DNA from: Wallemia ichthyophaga EXF-994
Taxonomy: Eukaryota > Basidiomycota > Wallemiomycetes > Wallemiales > Wallemiaceae
Direction of reading: 5' to 3'
Length of the DNA stretch: 64,000 nucleotides
Assembly: GCF_000400465.1 (NCBI RefSeq)
Contig: NW_008806284.1
Location: 1-64,000, forward strand
Shown: one piece after another, positions 36,103 through 46,940 of the stretch
Layout: each line of letters starts with the position of its first letter
Numbering within the stretch: position 1 is the stretch's first letter
Made by a program: the position numbers and the translations under genes
The notes under the pieces: generated by a model
Database searches by the model: none
The model's input: the letters and a program-made list of their open reading frames with translations, nothing else
What the model was told of the DNA's origin: nothing

Positions 36103-36218
36103 AGTAATAATCGTTTGTCACTACCATGATAAGAGCATATGTAATAGATCTAGGCAAATTACACAAAAGCACCCCTCAGAACCACCCCTTCATCCCCCAC
36201 TTCTTCTCCTTCTTGCGC
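36103..36218 (-). repeat. SEC1: SEC1 3' end, source copy of tandem duplication (copy A)
   Basis: Contains the terminal codons (KKWGMKGWF), the stop codon and about 70 bp of 3' flank that are repeated, diverged, at 35904-36020. Confidence 0.75.
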
Positions 36219-38876
36219 TCAGCTTCGTGCTGCTTAGCCATGACTTTATCAATTTCCTTCTGCTCTTTCCTGAGTTTCTTGTCGTCTTTCTTCTCAGATT
36301 TCTTGTCTTTATCTTTCTTCTCAGGCTGTCTCGCCTTATCCTTGTTTATATCGTCGACTGGGGTGGGTGGAAGTGCAGGCTTAACTTCATCACTCCAATA
36401 CTTGCGATCGTAACCCTGTTGGAGGTTAGCCAAGTAGCGATGTTGTGCCTGTTCAGGGGAGAGATCAGGAGTCTCCTGTCTATTTTTATCCGAGAGTTGC
36501 GAGTGCGGGTCGTGCATATATCGGTCAGGTTTATTTAAGGCGGTGGAAGTACCCGCGAATGTCTTCTGCGCGTCATTGGCAGTAGCTAACGACGACGCAC
36601 CCTCTCCATACACATACCCCGTGTCGAGATTGCGCACGTTGTCGAGGAAGCGTGTTGGGGTTAGTATGTCGGTAGATCCTGTGTGAGTGTGAGTGTGTAT
36701 TCAAGTGCTATTACGCATTATGCATTGTGCACTTTGCACTCTGCACACCGCTCTCTCTTCACCCACCTATCAATACATCCCGCTGGTGTGTTTCACAAAC
36801 CTCATAAACACTCTGCACCTCGCTATATGTCATACCACCACAGACGTAAACGAGAATTTTGTTGCGGGTTTGTTGTGTGTTTTGTGTTGGGGTAAGACCG
36901 CGGGTTGATCCACCATTTCCATTCACGCTGGCGTTGGCATTCGTATTGCCTTCCACACTACCACTCCCGCCCCCTCCACTCACGTAGGACGCACTACGCG
37001 AGGCAGATGCCCAGGTCGCGCGAGCTGAGCGCAGGCTGCCTTGGGAGGGCGCTGGTGTGGTTGAGAGTGAGGAGGGAGATGAAGAGCTAGTAGCGGGGTG
37101 GGATTGAGAGTGAGGAGCGTTGCGAGGCCGTGAGTGAGAATTTGAGGAGCGTAGACTGAGGTTGCTGCTGCCACTGCCATTACCAGAAGGTGGTTTAAGA
37201 GAGTCTCCTGACGCATCAGCACCACCACCCTCCTCCACCCCATCCAGCCTGCTAAAGACACCCGTGTCGAGCTTGCCGTGTATTAGATCGGTGAGGGTGG
37301 TTTTGAGTGCGGGGATATATCTGCTCGTATCGTACGCATCGTCGTCCGACTTGCCCTTGTATTTGTATCGCCTGAATGCTTGCTGCTCGCTATCATTTTT
37401 GTTGACGCGCACACCTATATAGACAAGGTTATCGATGGCTTTGTGGTCATTTGGAGCCAACCGAGCATGCTGGTAGAGCCTCCTCTTATCCTCATCGCTG
37501 ACGCCATCTTTGAAGAGAATGTAGAGAGCAATGATGCGAATTTTGTCGCGGTTGAGGAGAGTGGGGTGGTCGAGGAGAGGTACCATCTGTTCTATGAGAT
37601 GGCGAGGTGTGCGATTATCGGCGGTTAGACCAGTCGCGCAGCATTGCTCGACGTCTGAGACTTGCATGAGGTTGCGATTGTTCACCTCACCCATAAGCTG
37701 GTCGGAGAGAGTGGTGTGGATGTACGCCTTGTCTTTTATGTCGGCGTGATCTGTCAACCCAGCTAACATACCCCTCAGACCATCCAAACCACTTGCATTC
37801 TTTAGGTCCTGATCTGCTCTTTCTGCCTGACGGGCTAACTCACCCACTTTGTCAATAGCATCTTTTAGGTGAAGGTGACGGATATCACACCAGATAGAGT
37901 CAGAGTAGTCGGATAAGGGGTGTTGCTTGGTGAGACCTTGTGATTGGCTGGATTTGTAGGAGAAAATGGGTGGAATAGAACAAGAGTCAAGGGAGCGTTG
38001 TGTGAGCAGATCGTTTGTGAGGGATTGGTAGGAGAAGTTATGGAGAAGGGGGAGCGCGAGGTCTAGAGTACGATCAGTGATGAGGAGGGTAGGGTTGGTT
38101 GCTGAGTTAGCCAGACCAAAGTCGTGGTTGTCGCGCTTGATCTGGGTTAGTTGTTTGGACAGAGCCACAGCAACTCTTCTCGCCACGCCAGAACCCTTTT
38201 GAGAGGAAGAGAAGGAGGATTTCCAAGAGGATTTCTTTGGGATTGGAGGGGAAGGGTTTGAGTTGAGGTAGTTGCCCGTTGAGGTAACTGGAGTTGCATA
38301 GGTGCCAACACCGTTGATAGAATTCTGGTATAAGATGATTGGGTGGATGTTTAGAGCGAGTAGGATATTCTCAAGGGATTTAACAGTTAGGGCCACTTGT
38401 AATTCACTTGAAGGGTAGTTGGTTGGTTGTGAGTAGTAACTGTGAAATGCACTGGGTTGATTTGTAGAGAAAGCCCGTGATTCAACTATAGTGTAGTTCA
38501 AAGGGATTTCCTTGAGAGTTACTAGCTTTGGTATAACACCACTGTTGATTATTTTAAATTCAAGTGATTTTGAAAGGGAGTCAAGGAGGTATAAGTGATT
38601 CTGATATGGTGATTGGGAGATGCACCTAATGACCCTATCAATTGAATGGGTTGTTGGGAGAATAAAGAATATTTTATCGAATCCATTTTCATTGTAATTG
38701 TTAACGATATCTTCCAATAATACTATTTGAGTGATTGATAGTTGTAATATCTCACTTAAAGGCATTATACTTAGTAAAATATCTCTGCTTGGAATATCAC
38801 ATATCAACTCCCTCCATCCACTCCCCTTCAAAACCCTCACAACCATCTCCTTTTTTATTTCGTTCAAGTTGGTCAT
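36176..38876 (-). CDS. SEC1: Sec1/Munc18-family exocytosis protein
   Basis: SM protein of 870 residues that binds syntaxin/SNARE complexes at the plasma membrane. Exons from the start are 36767-38876 and 36176-36678. The 88-nt intron falls inside the conserved DVLIG|STDILTPTRFLDNV motif, which proves the two parts are one gene. The N-terminus (RVLKGSGWRELICDIPS) and FIIL-type repeats fit Sec1. A low-complexity insert of roughly 110 residues, rich in Ser, Gly and Asn (about 555-665), precedes the last SM block. The C-terminus is a charged Lys/Glu/Asp tail ending WGMKGWF. Its start codon is 17 bp from that of divergent PAT1. Confidence 0.92.
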
Positions 38877-38893
38877 CGTTGTTATAAACCACC

Positions 38894-40913
38894 ATGAGTA
38901 ATTCTAATTTACCAGATTTCTTTAAATCAAATTCAAAACCCAATAATAACTTTAAATCAATTTGGAATAATAACGACGCTTTACCCACACTTTCCTTTAC
39001 AGATTCTTTGAATTCTTTTAACCAATTGGATTTGAATGGCACTAATAATGTCATTGACAATAATAATGTCATTGATACTGGTACTGTCATTAACACTGGT
39101 ACTGCCATTGATAATCCCACTCCCTCTCACTCCCTCAACGCTACTCCTCAGCTTCATCAGATACATCCACAGCCATACAATCCCACCCACACTCACCCAC
39201 AGATGCACTCACAAACACCCCCTACAATTCCTCCCACTCTCCCCACTCCCCCCTCCACCGATCAAATCATCCGCCACCAAGAACTACAGGACCTCAAAAG
39301 ACGCAGAAAAGCTATAAAAATTAGCTCCATGTCCAATTACAATCACTTAATGACCCCCTCCGACAAATCTTACATCCTGAGAATTCAACTCAGCTCACTA
39401 GCAACCGCTGACCCCTACACCGACGACTTTTACGCTCAAATCTACTCAATTCTTATGCGTAAGAATCAAGGTGTTCTCAACGTTGGTGGTATGGCTCTCT
39501 CCGTCGCTGCTGGCTCTACCCACTCCGGCATCGGCATCGGCGCTGCTAAAAAGTTACGCGATCAAATCGATAAAATTGTCAGATCAAAGAGGCAGAATCA
39601 GCTAGACGATAAAAACAATCTCAACCAAGAAAACTCCCTCGTCGGCGCTCTAGGCACATCCACTAAAACTAATTCCAGAGCCCCAAGACAGGTACTTCAA
39701 ATCGATTCTGACATTTCCTCCGAGTCAACAAAGGCTTCCGCAATAGATGTCCTCTCCTCCCTTCAGAAAGGTTACCCCATCTCTTCCAACTCGTCAAACT
39801 CCCCTCAACCCCCACTCACACGTCGTCAGTGTCTGATGGCTTCTGAGAAGCTGTACGATCATGTACTCGCTCTTGAAAGTCTTGCCAGGTCTAAACCGAA
39901 TGAGTCACCCACTGAGCAAGTCAATGAAGAAGATCATGTACAATCCACCCAAGCCTGGCAATCACAATACGCCAACCACATTGACGCTGTGTGGAAGGGG
40001 TTGAGAGTGATGGAGCCGCTCGAACTATCCAATCCTCATCCCTTCATCTCCTTAATCGCCCTCCCCAAAACATCCAAGCTCCTCCCCAGAGCAACTCGAC
40101 ACCTCGACCACCAACAAATCCTCACTATCAACACTCTCATCATTGCGTGTTTCTCCCAACTCCTCTCTCTCCAAGATAGCTGTGGTAGTTTTGTCGAAGC
40201 TTTCTTGAGTGGTGTGGTGCCGCAATTTATGAGTATGATTGCTGGCGTTAGTTTGCGCCTGGTGGCTGGAATGCTTGCGTTGTTTGTTGAGCGCAACGAT
40301 GTCGTAACTGTGGCGCAGTCTAAGGTGTGCATTTGGCATTTCAGCTTCTCGCTTCATCTCATTCTAACATAACCCTCCACAGCCCGGTCTAGCCTTCCTC
40401 ACCATCCTACTCAGCAGAGCTGAGATACTCAAGCAGATCCCGCTTGGTGTCGAGCAGGCACCTGCGCCTGAAGAGACAGCTCAATGGTGGGTATACCCTT
40501 AGATTAGCGCTCAGCCAAACTAACACTCCTCTCACTCACACAGGGACCAGATCTTCTCCCTCTTCTTGCACAAACTCCTCACTCACCTCCCCCACCTCTT
40601 CCCTTCGCAGCGCGAGAAAGCTGCGCGCGGGTTTGGTGGAGTGCCTGGTGTGCCCGCCGTTGACACCCACACCACCACTCTCCTCCTCGACAACGACGAT
40701 GAGAGCGTGTGGCGCTTCCTCGCGGCTATTGCACTCAACAGCGATAACATCCAGCAATCTTCCCTCGTGCAAGACGTGCGTGATGTCGTCCATGAAAACG
40801 TAGTCTCGGCTCAACAAGCTTGGGTACCTGCGCAGAGTGCTCATAAGAGGATAAGCAACGTTAACGTCTTTTTGCATGCCCTCGGCTTGGATGTCAGTCA
40901 GTTGGGTGTATAG
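38894..40913 (+). CDS. PAT1: mRNA decapping activator Pat1
   Basis: P-body protein of 634 residues that bridges Lsm1-7, Dhh1 and decapping factors. Exons are 38894-40324, 40383-40486 and 40544-40913. The N-terminus is disordered and rich in Asn, Pro and His, starting with an LPDFFK motif of the kind that contacts Dhh1. MTPSDKSYILRIQLSSLATADPYTDDFYAQIY is the conserved core; SKLLPRATRHL and the helical C-terminal domain follow. A short minisatellite-like repeat encodes NVID/DTGT units at about residues 50-75. Confidence 0.92.
39041..39115 (+). repeat. PAT1: Minisatellite-like coding repeat in PAT1
   Basis: Imperfect 12-18 bp units (aataatgtcattga and actggtactg) repeat over about 75 bp and encode Asn/Ile/Asp and Thr/Gly units. 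Confidence 0.65.
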
Positions 40914-41390
40914 GGTCTGTAAACGGTTATTTGTAGTTTGTGCAATGTGCCTTGCCATCGTTGCTCACTGCTAATATATTACAATGAATATTTATCATTT
41001 AAGTCATTATTTATCTTCCTTTACCTCCTGACACACGTTTCTGGAACACGCCATGTCTCATAATTTCATCCTTCCGTTGGAAAGTTGCATAAATTGCTTG
41101 AATTGCTTGAATTGAAACAAGAATCTGTTTCCTTATCGAGATTGCTAAAACTAAGATGAAAGATGACCAAGCCACATTCGGATGGAAGTACGTCCATTGA
41201 CCAGTAGCGCACACTCTCTACAAGCCCCGACATTAGTCAAGAAACATTATCTGTAATTCTGCACCTCTTTAAAATCTTTGCACTTTAAGAAGTTTTGATG
41301 GACGCAGTTTAAATGTCTTAACATTAAATTCAGATTTCATCAACACATTCGTTTACAAGATAGTTTACATCGTTTATCTACATGACTAAG
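40914..41390. other. Intergenic region between convergent genes
   Basis: About 477 bp, AT-rich. A short minus frame (41011-41214) lacks an ATG and includes a tgcttgaat tandem repeat near 41090-41113. No gene is supported. Confidence 0.5.
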
Positions 41391-41924
41391 CTACATCGTC
41401 ATATCGATAATACGACTAAATAAGTATTTTGTTTGCTTTGGTGGGCGGCTCGAGAAACGGTAGTTGCAGTAATCAATGCTCTTACCCCACAACTCTTCCT
41501 TGCTAGAACCAATTGACTGAAACTTTTCCACCATTTGAGGGTAGTTGTATGCTGGAGATCCTATTACAACTAGCCCACCCAGCTCCAGCGTGACTTGTTG
41601 TGAGTGTACTTCATAATCTCTTAACGGTTTTCGTGAAAGCTTGATGATCTCGAGAGCATCATTTAAGAATTTTATAGCATTCAGGAAGAGGAATCTCATG
41701 GACAGATAACGACCTGGATGCAGTTGCTGTGTGAAACAAACAGTCACGCCAATAGTATTCTAAATGGTTTGTTAATTGCTTTTGAAGGATGCTATGCGAA
41801 TCACTTTTAACGAATCAGGACCGTCAACCTGTGGACGGATAACATCGTTTATGTACGCGTCTGTATCAAAGCTAACAGACTTCTCGTATGCATCCAGGCC
41901 AACGTCAAGTCTCATTTCATGCAT
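41391..41924 (-). CDS. Hypothetical protein, 162 residues
   Basis: Not recognised. The model uses an ATG at 41924 and two exons (41805-41924 and 41391-41759) with a 45-nt intron of ordinary sequence and size that joins two open frames in phase. The product mixes acidic and hydrophobic helices (YLSMRFLFLNAIKFLNDALEI) with no catalytic motif that I know. The frame is open some way upstream of the chosen ATG, so further 5' exons are possible. Support is only the paired open frames and splice sites. Confidence 0.35.
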
Positions 41925-43432
41925 TTTAATCTCATCGCTCACACGCGCGTGCACCGCTGAAATTTTTGACAGTACTCCATGTCACTGCTGTTGCTATTGG
42001 GCTACTACTATTTAAGATATTCTCTATCCTTATTGTCAACGATGTTTGATTTAAACCTTGTCAGAACCTTTATCGATATCAGAATTACACACCTCTTGAG
42101 AGCATGCAGTCGACTAGCGAATCTCACAAAGGCTCTAACAACCTCCAATGCCTCTCGAGGAGCGGCTTTAGACTATTTTAGAGGTTTGTCTTTATAAATT
42201 CTGTTTTCAAATAGTTTCATTTTGTGGCTCTGGACAACATTGTGAAACATTGAACAACTTTTAAACAGTGCACAAAATGGATCTCATGTCAGATAATAAT
42301 AAAAAACAATGTGAAACTACGGCCTATATTGTATTTACTTAGGCATTTTAATTTACATAATTACACCTCAAACGTATGAACGACATTCAGCACGCTCAAA
42401 TGAAATCAAAGCCGATGATGAATTGTGCTACAGGTGAATCAGCGAAAGCTGTAAAAACAATTCATTAGTCACGTGTTGTCGAATATATGTCATTCTTTCG
42501 CTCACTCATTGAACTGCTTGTGTACACGCAATCAGAGTGTGCGAATGCAGCGCCCTGTAGAAAAGAAAGTTCCACGTGTTTCTAACATGAATTTCTTTTG
42601 CTAGATGAGAGAGAAAGTGAAATGGTAGGTCTTCTTAGTTACAGCTCACACTTAGCTCTGTGAACGCTACGAAACAGAAAGCAAAACACGCGTCTGGAAA
42701 CTTAGCGTACTCCGGTGATTAAAAATTTAAAATTTGAAGCTTGGCGCTTTGTAATTTGACAGCAGAGGATGTTAACAGTACAATGGCGGCCTAGTGGCGG
42801 ACAATAAATCGGACTCCAAGTGGAGGTGAGTCCTAGATGATCGGTAATCCGACTACTTCAACTTCTGGCGCAGGCTAGTAATTAAATAGAAAAATCTGTA
42901 CCCAAAACATACACAAGCTCTTGTATATCTGTTGATAGAAGCCTGCGTAAACACCTTTGGCTAACGAAATGCTTGTTGATTAGGTCTCACAATTTAAGCA
43001 GGATAGTCAGCAAGAGATGTTTCAGAACCGCTGGCTGAAACACCTGCATGAAGGCTTTACACAAGCGAGGAATGTGTCCTGCTGGCCAAGAAGGCATCCA
43101 GGAAACCTGGATCTGCTATATACAGAATTTGTAATCGTGACGTTAAGACGTGCATAAAGGTAGCATGTACAGTCTACAGCGTGACACGTCCACTTTACTT
43201 ATACAGACCAGCTCAGCATGAGTCCCTTGCCCATTACATCGCTACGTATCAAGTTTTCATCAAACATTTTTCTTGTTATCCACAGTATCTCTAACAGCTG
43301 GGTAAATATGCTCTTTCCTTTCTTATCTCACTGCAAAAGATTTGGTATACGTTCTCGACCAGGTATATTATGTTTTGAATGTTACAAGAAAAATTTACGA
43401 TCGCCATCGTCGATATTTCCAACAATCAGCAC
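41925..43432. other. Gene-poor 1.5 kb region with hairpin cluster
   Basis: No coding gene could be supported. Between about 42780 and 43150 several short perfect hairpins cluster: GGACTC/GAGTCC (42811-42833), TCGG/CCGA (42841-42852), GTTTCAG/CTGAAAC (43019-43041) and ATCCAGG/CCTGGAT (43096-43112). A structured non-coding RNA is possible, but I could not match a known class. Confidence 0.4.
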
Positions 43433-45258
43433 TCAACACTCAGACACAGATACCGGTATCTTCACCGACGTGGCCAGACCGGCGAGAGAAGTCTCCTTGA
43501 GCTGCGTACTCATCAGCGCGGCCGTCTCACGCATAGCATTGATGGCCATATCAAACGAGACAACGTGTTCGCCGTTGGTGGAGAGAGCTAGCTGAGCGGC
43601 ACTGATAGACTTGACGGCGCCGAGGTAGTTGCGCTCAATGCATGGCACCTGCACGAGACCGTGAGGAATATCGCCTGTGATGAGAGTTAAGAGTGAGCAA
43701 AATAAGACATTCACAAATTCCCTTTAAACTCACAAGTAAGGCCTAAGAAATGCTCTATTCCACACTCAGCCGCCTGGAGTATCTCCTTGGTGCTGCCTCC
43801 ATTGAGCGCCGCGAATCCTGCCGCCGCCATAGACGTAGCACTTCCGACCTCCCCCATGCACCCTGCCTCTGCGGCACTGATTGAAGCACCACGACGTATG
43901 AGCATGGCTATTGCTGCGCTGGTGAGGAGGAACTGTTGCATGTCGGTGTGTGCATCGTGGGATAGGAACTCCAGATAATATTTCAATACCGCCGGTATCA
44001 CACCAGCACTGCCCATAGTGGGGGATGTTACCAGTCGCGCCCCACATGCATTAGCCTCCATCACCGCTATCGAGTAACACATGAGGAAATCTATGGTTTT
44101 CACTTCGTTGTTCCGACGCGGCGGGATAGGGGGTAGGGGATGGGAAATGTTGCCGTGAATCTGTGGAGTGTTTTGCGCGTCTTGGCTGCTTCGCCTATAT
44201 AGCCCGCTCTGTAGCCTACTGTACAACATCTTCCCGCGCTTCTTCACCTTCATTGGGCCGGGCAAATACTCCTCGTTGGCGGATATCCCATTGAGGATGC
44301 TGTCGTCCATTGCGTGCCAGATAGTCGTTAGCTTTGCGTCAATCTCCTCGGGCGTGTACCACGTCAGCTCGTTGTTGTAGACTATCTGCGCAATGGTGAG
44401 GTTGTGCGTTGCGCACAGCTGGAGCAGTTCGTCACCCGTGTGGAAAGGGAAGGGGACTTCTTTGGGTGTGCCTGATGCGCTCGCACCATCCCCGCCCTCC
44501 TCTACCACCTGCACCTCGCGTCTCGACCTATCCACCTCATCCTTCTTGATCGCCTTGTAGAAGACATTCTCCGTGATCTCGGTGTTGTCGTGCACGACGA
44601 ACCCGCCGCCGATCGAGTAGAAGGTGTTAGTGGCGAGCAGATCACCCGACTCAGCGAAAACGCTAATCTGCATCGCGTTCGGATGGCGTGGGAGTGCCTC
44701 GTCCATCCGCCAGTTGATGTCCTTGTGTATATCGAAGGTGACCTTCTTTGTCTGAGAGTTCTCACTGCGCAGCTCAATCGCGCGCTCCTTCTCCACCTTC
44801 TCGAACTTGCCAGGAAGCGTGTTTACATCCATACTCATATCCTCTGGATCGAATCCCTGAAGCCCCCAGCAAATTGCCTTGTCGGTCATGTGCCCACCGC
44901 CAGTCAGGGCTAGCGAGCCATACAGCGTTATTTTCAGCGAGTGCACCTTAGATAGCACCCCGGAATCAGTTAAATCGTTCACGAATATACGCGCTGCGCG
45001 TAACGGTCCGCATGTGTGCGAGCTTGATGGTCCAATCCCAATTGAGAAGAGATCGAAAGTCGATATGACGGCGTGTTCTGTTTTGGGCGTGGTGGTTTGT
45101 GAGTCTGGTGGGTTGGTTGAGGTAGTTGTGCTGTCCGCAACGTCTGCCAGCCACCTCACACGCTGTGAAGCTACTGAAGAACGCAGTGGTTGTGCGCGTG
45201 GGCCCGGGATTTTCAGCATCCTTCCAGCCGCTAAGCTCCTTCTCATCAAAGTCATCAT
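43433..45258 (-). CDS. Iron-sulfur L-serine dehydratase (bacterial SdaA type)
   Basis: Deaminates L-serine to pyruvate and ammonia using a 4Fe-4S cluster. It has 588 residues in two exons (43734-45258 and 43433-43674, intron 59 nt). Both the beta-domain ([21 protein letters not shown]) and the alpha-domain ([52 protein letters not shown]) are fused, as in single-chain bacterial enzymes. The cluster Cys residues lie in those three motifs. The N-terminal 40 residues are Arg-rich and lack acids, like a mitochondrial targeting peptide. It is unrelated to PLP-type serine dehydratases. Confidence 0.93.
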
Positions 45259-45439
45259 AGTTTTTATTCAAATCAACGCCCGCATTTTTTGCTCTAATCT
45301 CACTTTGCAATTCACCTGATAAGCATATCGCGCTAGCCCGCTATAGGCGAGTGGATACAGAAATAGAAATAACATCTCGAGCGACATGTACCATGCATTG
45401 AAATCTACCAAGTATTTAACTACTTTTACAAATAAACTT

Positions 45440-46125
45440 ACTTGGCAGAGATAATACCTGAGGAAAATTTGTCAGCTAGAGTGAAAAACTTCAAACAACC
45501 CAAACACACCATCAAAACGTTGCTTGAACCAAGCTTGAGCTTCCTCCTTCTTGACCTTGTGCTGGAAGCCAATCTTGTTGTTGCGAGACTTACGCTTAGC
45601 AACGCGGTAACCAGGGCGGGAGATGACGACGTAGAAGTCAGCACCGAAGATACCAATACCTGGGTCATACTTGATACCCAAATCGATGTGCTCGTCGACA
45701 CCGAAACCAAAGTTACCAGTTTCACTAAAGTTACCCTTCTTAAGCTCGTACTCCTTAACCTTAAGGCCACGCTCTAAGATTTCCTCAGCCTTTGGACCTC
45801 TAACGGTAACGTGGCAAGCGATCTTTTCGTTACGACGGATACCGAAGGTACGGACGGTGTAGCGTGCCTTTGAGGTGACTGGAGTTTGACCAGTGAGTTG
45901 CTCAAGGACCTTTGCTGCACGAGTGAGTCTGTCACCGGATTCACCAACGGAAATGTCTGCGAGTGCGCGTTAGCTGTGAGCGGTGTACGATAACGATTAT
46001 TTACTGATGACGAGCTTTTCAACGCGAAGCTCCTTCATTTGGTTGCTTGGTGCAGTTGACTCGGCCTGTTTGGATTATATTTGTCAGTCTACAGTTTTAT
46101 ACTGCGTTTCACTCCAATTCACCAT
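45440..46125 (-). CDS. RPL11: 60S ribosomal protein L11 (uL5)
   Basis: Protein of 176 residues in four exons: 46123-46125 (ATG only), 46005-46065, 45510-45956 and 45440-45459. [37 protein letters not shown] and [16 protein letters not shown] are diagnostic, and the end (FDGIISAK) is normal. The start codon is directly at the donor of a 57-nt intron. L11 binds 5S rRNA at the central protuberance. Confidence 0.96.
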
Positions 46126-46423
46126 TTCGATTTTTAACGTCGCTGAGCTCGAGTTGCGATAGACGAAATTCTCAAGCAAACGAGCTGAAAAAATTACAAA
46201 TCTTATTTATCACTGGGGGTATAATATTCGGGGTGATAGATGGTCTATTAATGCGTGTATACCTTTCATTTCCCCCTTTCTCCAATTTTCAACGACTCGT
46301 AAAGTCTTCTCGACAGCCATTTCATCCGATTTGAACAGAACCTGTATTATAAATTACATTCATGTATTGTACAATTCATTGTCTTTGCAATCCCCCGCTG
46401 GTCTTATCCACAACCCAGGCTGC

Positions 46424-46940
46424 TCACTCACCCTCGCTCCCCCTCGAGGTTGACGGAATGAGGGAGAAGTTAGGCGCTGTGAGTCTATGCCTTGGTGGGG
46501 GCATTCTAGGACCATATGACTCTGGCAGCGGCGGCAGCGGACGCGAGTTAAGTGTCTGCGAGAGTTCAAGGAGGTACTATCAAATAAGTCAATCTCAACA
46601 CTCAAGTCGAAAACAACGTCCACTCACTTCCTTAGGTGGCGCGAGAGAGAATTGGTGGTTTGATTTCACAGATATCGCCATCTCAACATCACCAAGCTCA
46701 ACACCGCCATGACCATTCCTGCCGGCGTACTCTGCATAAACTAGCGAATCTGATAATATCTCGTGCGTGTACCCTATAATATGTTAGAGTTTCCTGTGGT
46801 ATTCGACTCGACCTCCACCCACTGTTGGAGAAGTCAAGCAACATATGGATCGTTGCTGGTGGTGCATCGTTTATCCCCTTGGATGCGAGCATAAGCGATA
46901 TCAGATGCGCTGTTCTTGGTGTTGGCTTGTTGTCCGCCAT
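46424..46940 (-). CDS. TAF9: TFIID/SAGA subunit TAF9
   Basis: Histone-fold transcription factor of 138 residues. Exons are 46823-46940, 46628-46773 and 46424-46576. PRTAHLISLMLASKGI, RYTHEILSDSLVYAEYAG and VELGDVEMAISVK form the histone fold, and LPLPESYGPRMPPPRHRLTAPNF is the conserved tail. TAF9 pairs with TAF6. A donor at 46431 and an acceptor near 46335 would extend the protein by about 43 residues to a stop at 46210-46212. I prefer the shorter form because it leaves room for the RPL11 promoter. Confidence 0.88.

Noticed and set aside
36176-36678. Stand-alone gene for a charged protein ending GWF
   Set aside because: The splice acceptor at 36679 and the conserved DVLIG|STDILTP join show that it is the last exon of SEC1.
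42300-43200. tRNA, 5S or U snRNA gene
   Set aside because: I looked for GGTTCGA-type T-loops, U6/U2/U4 conserved boxes and Sm sites and found none convincing. Only a generic structured-RNA suggestion is kept.
43218-43595. Plus-strand reading frame of 125 residues
   Set aside because: It overlaps the last exon of the serine dehydratase on the other strand, and its sequence is not protein-like.
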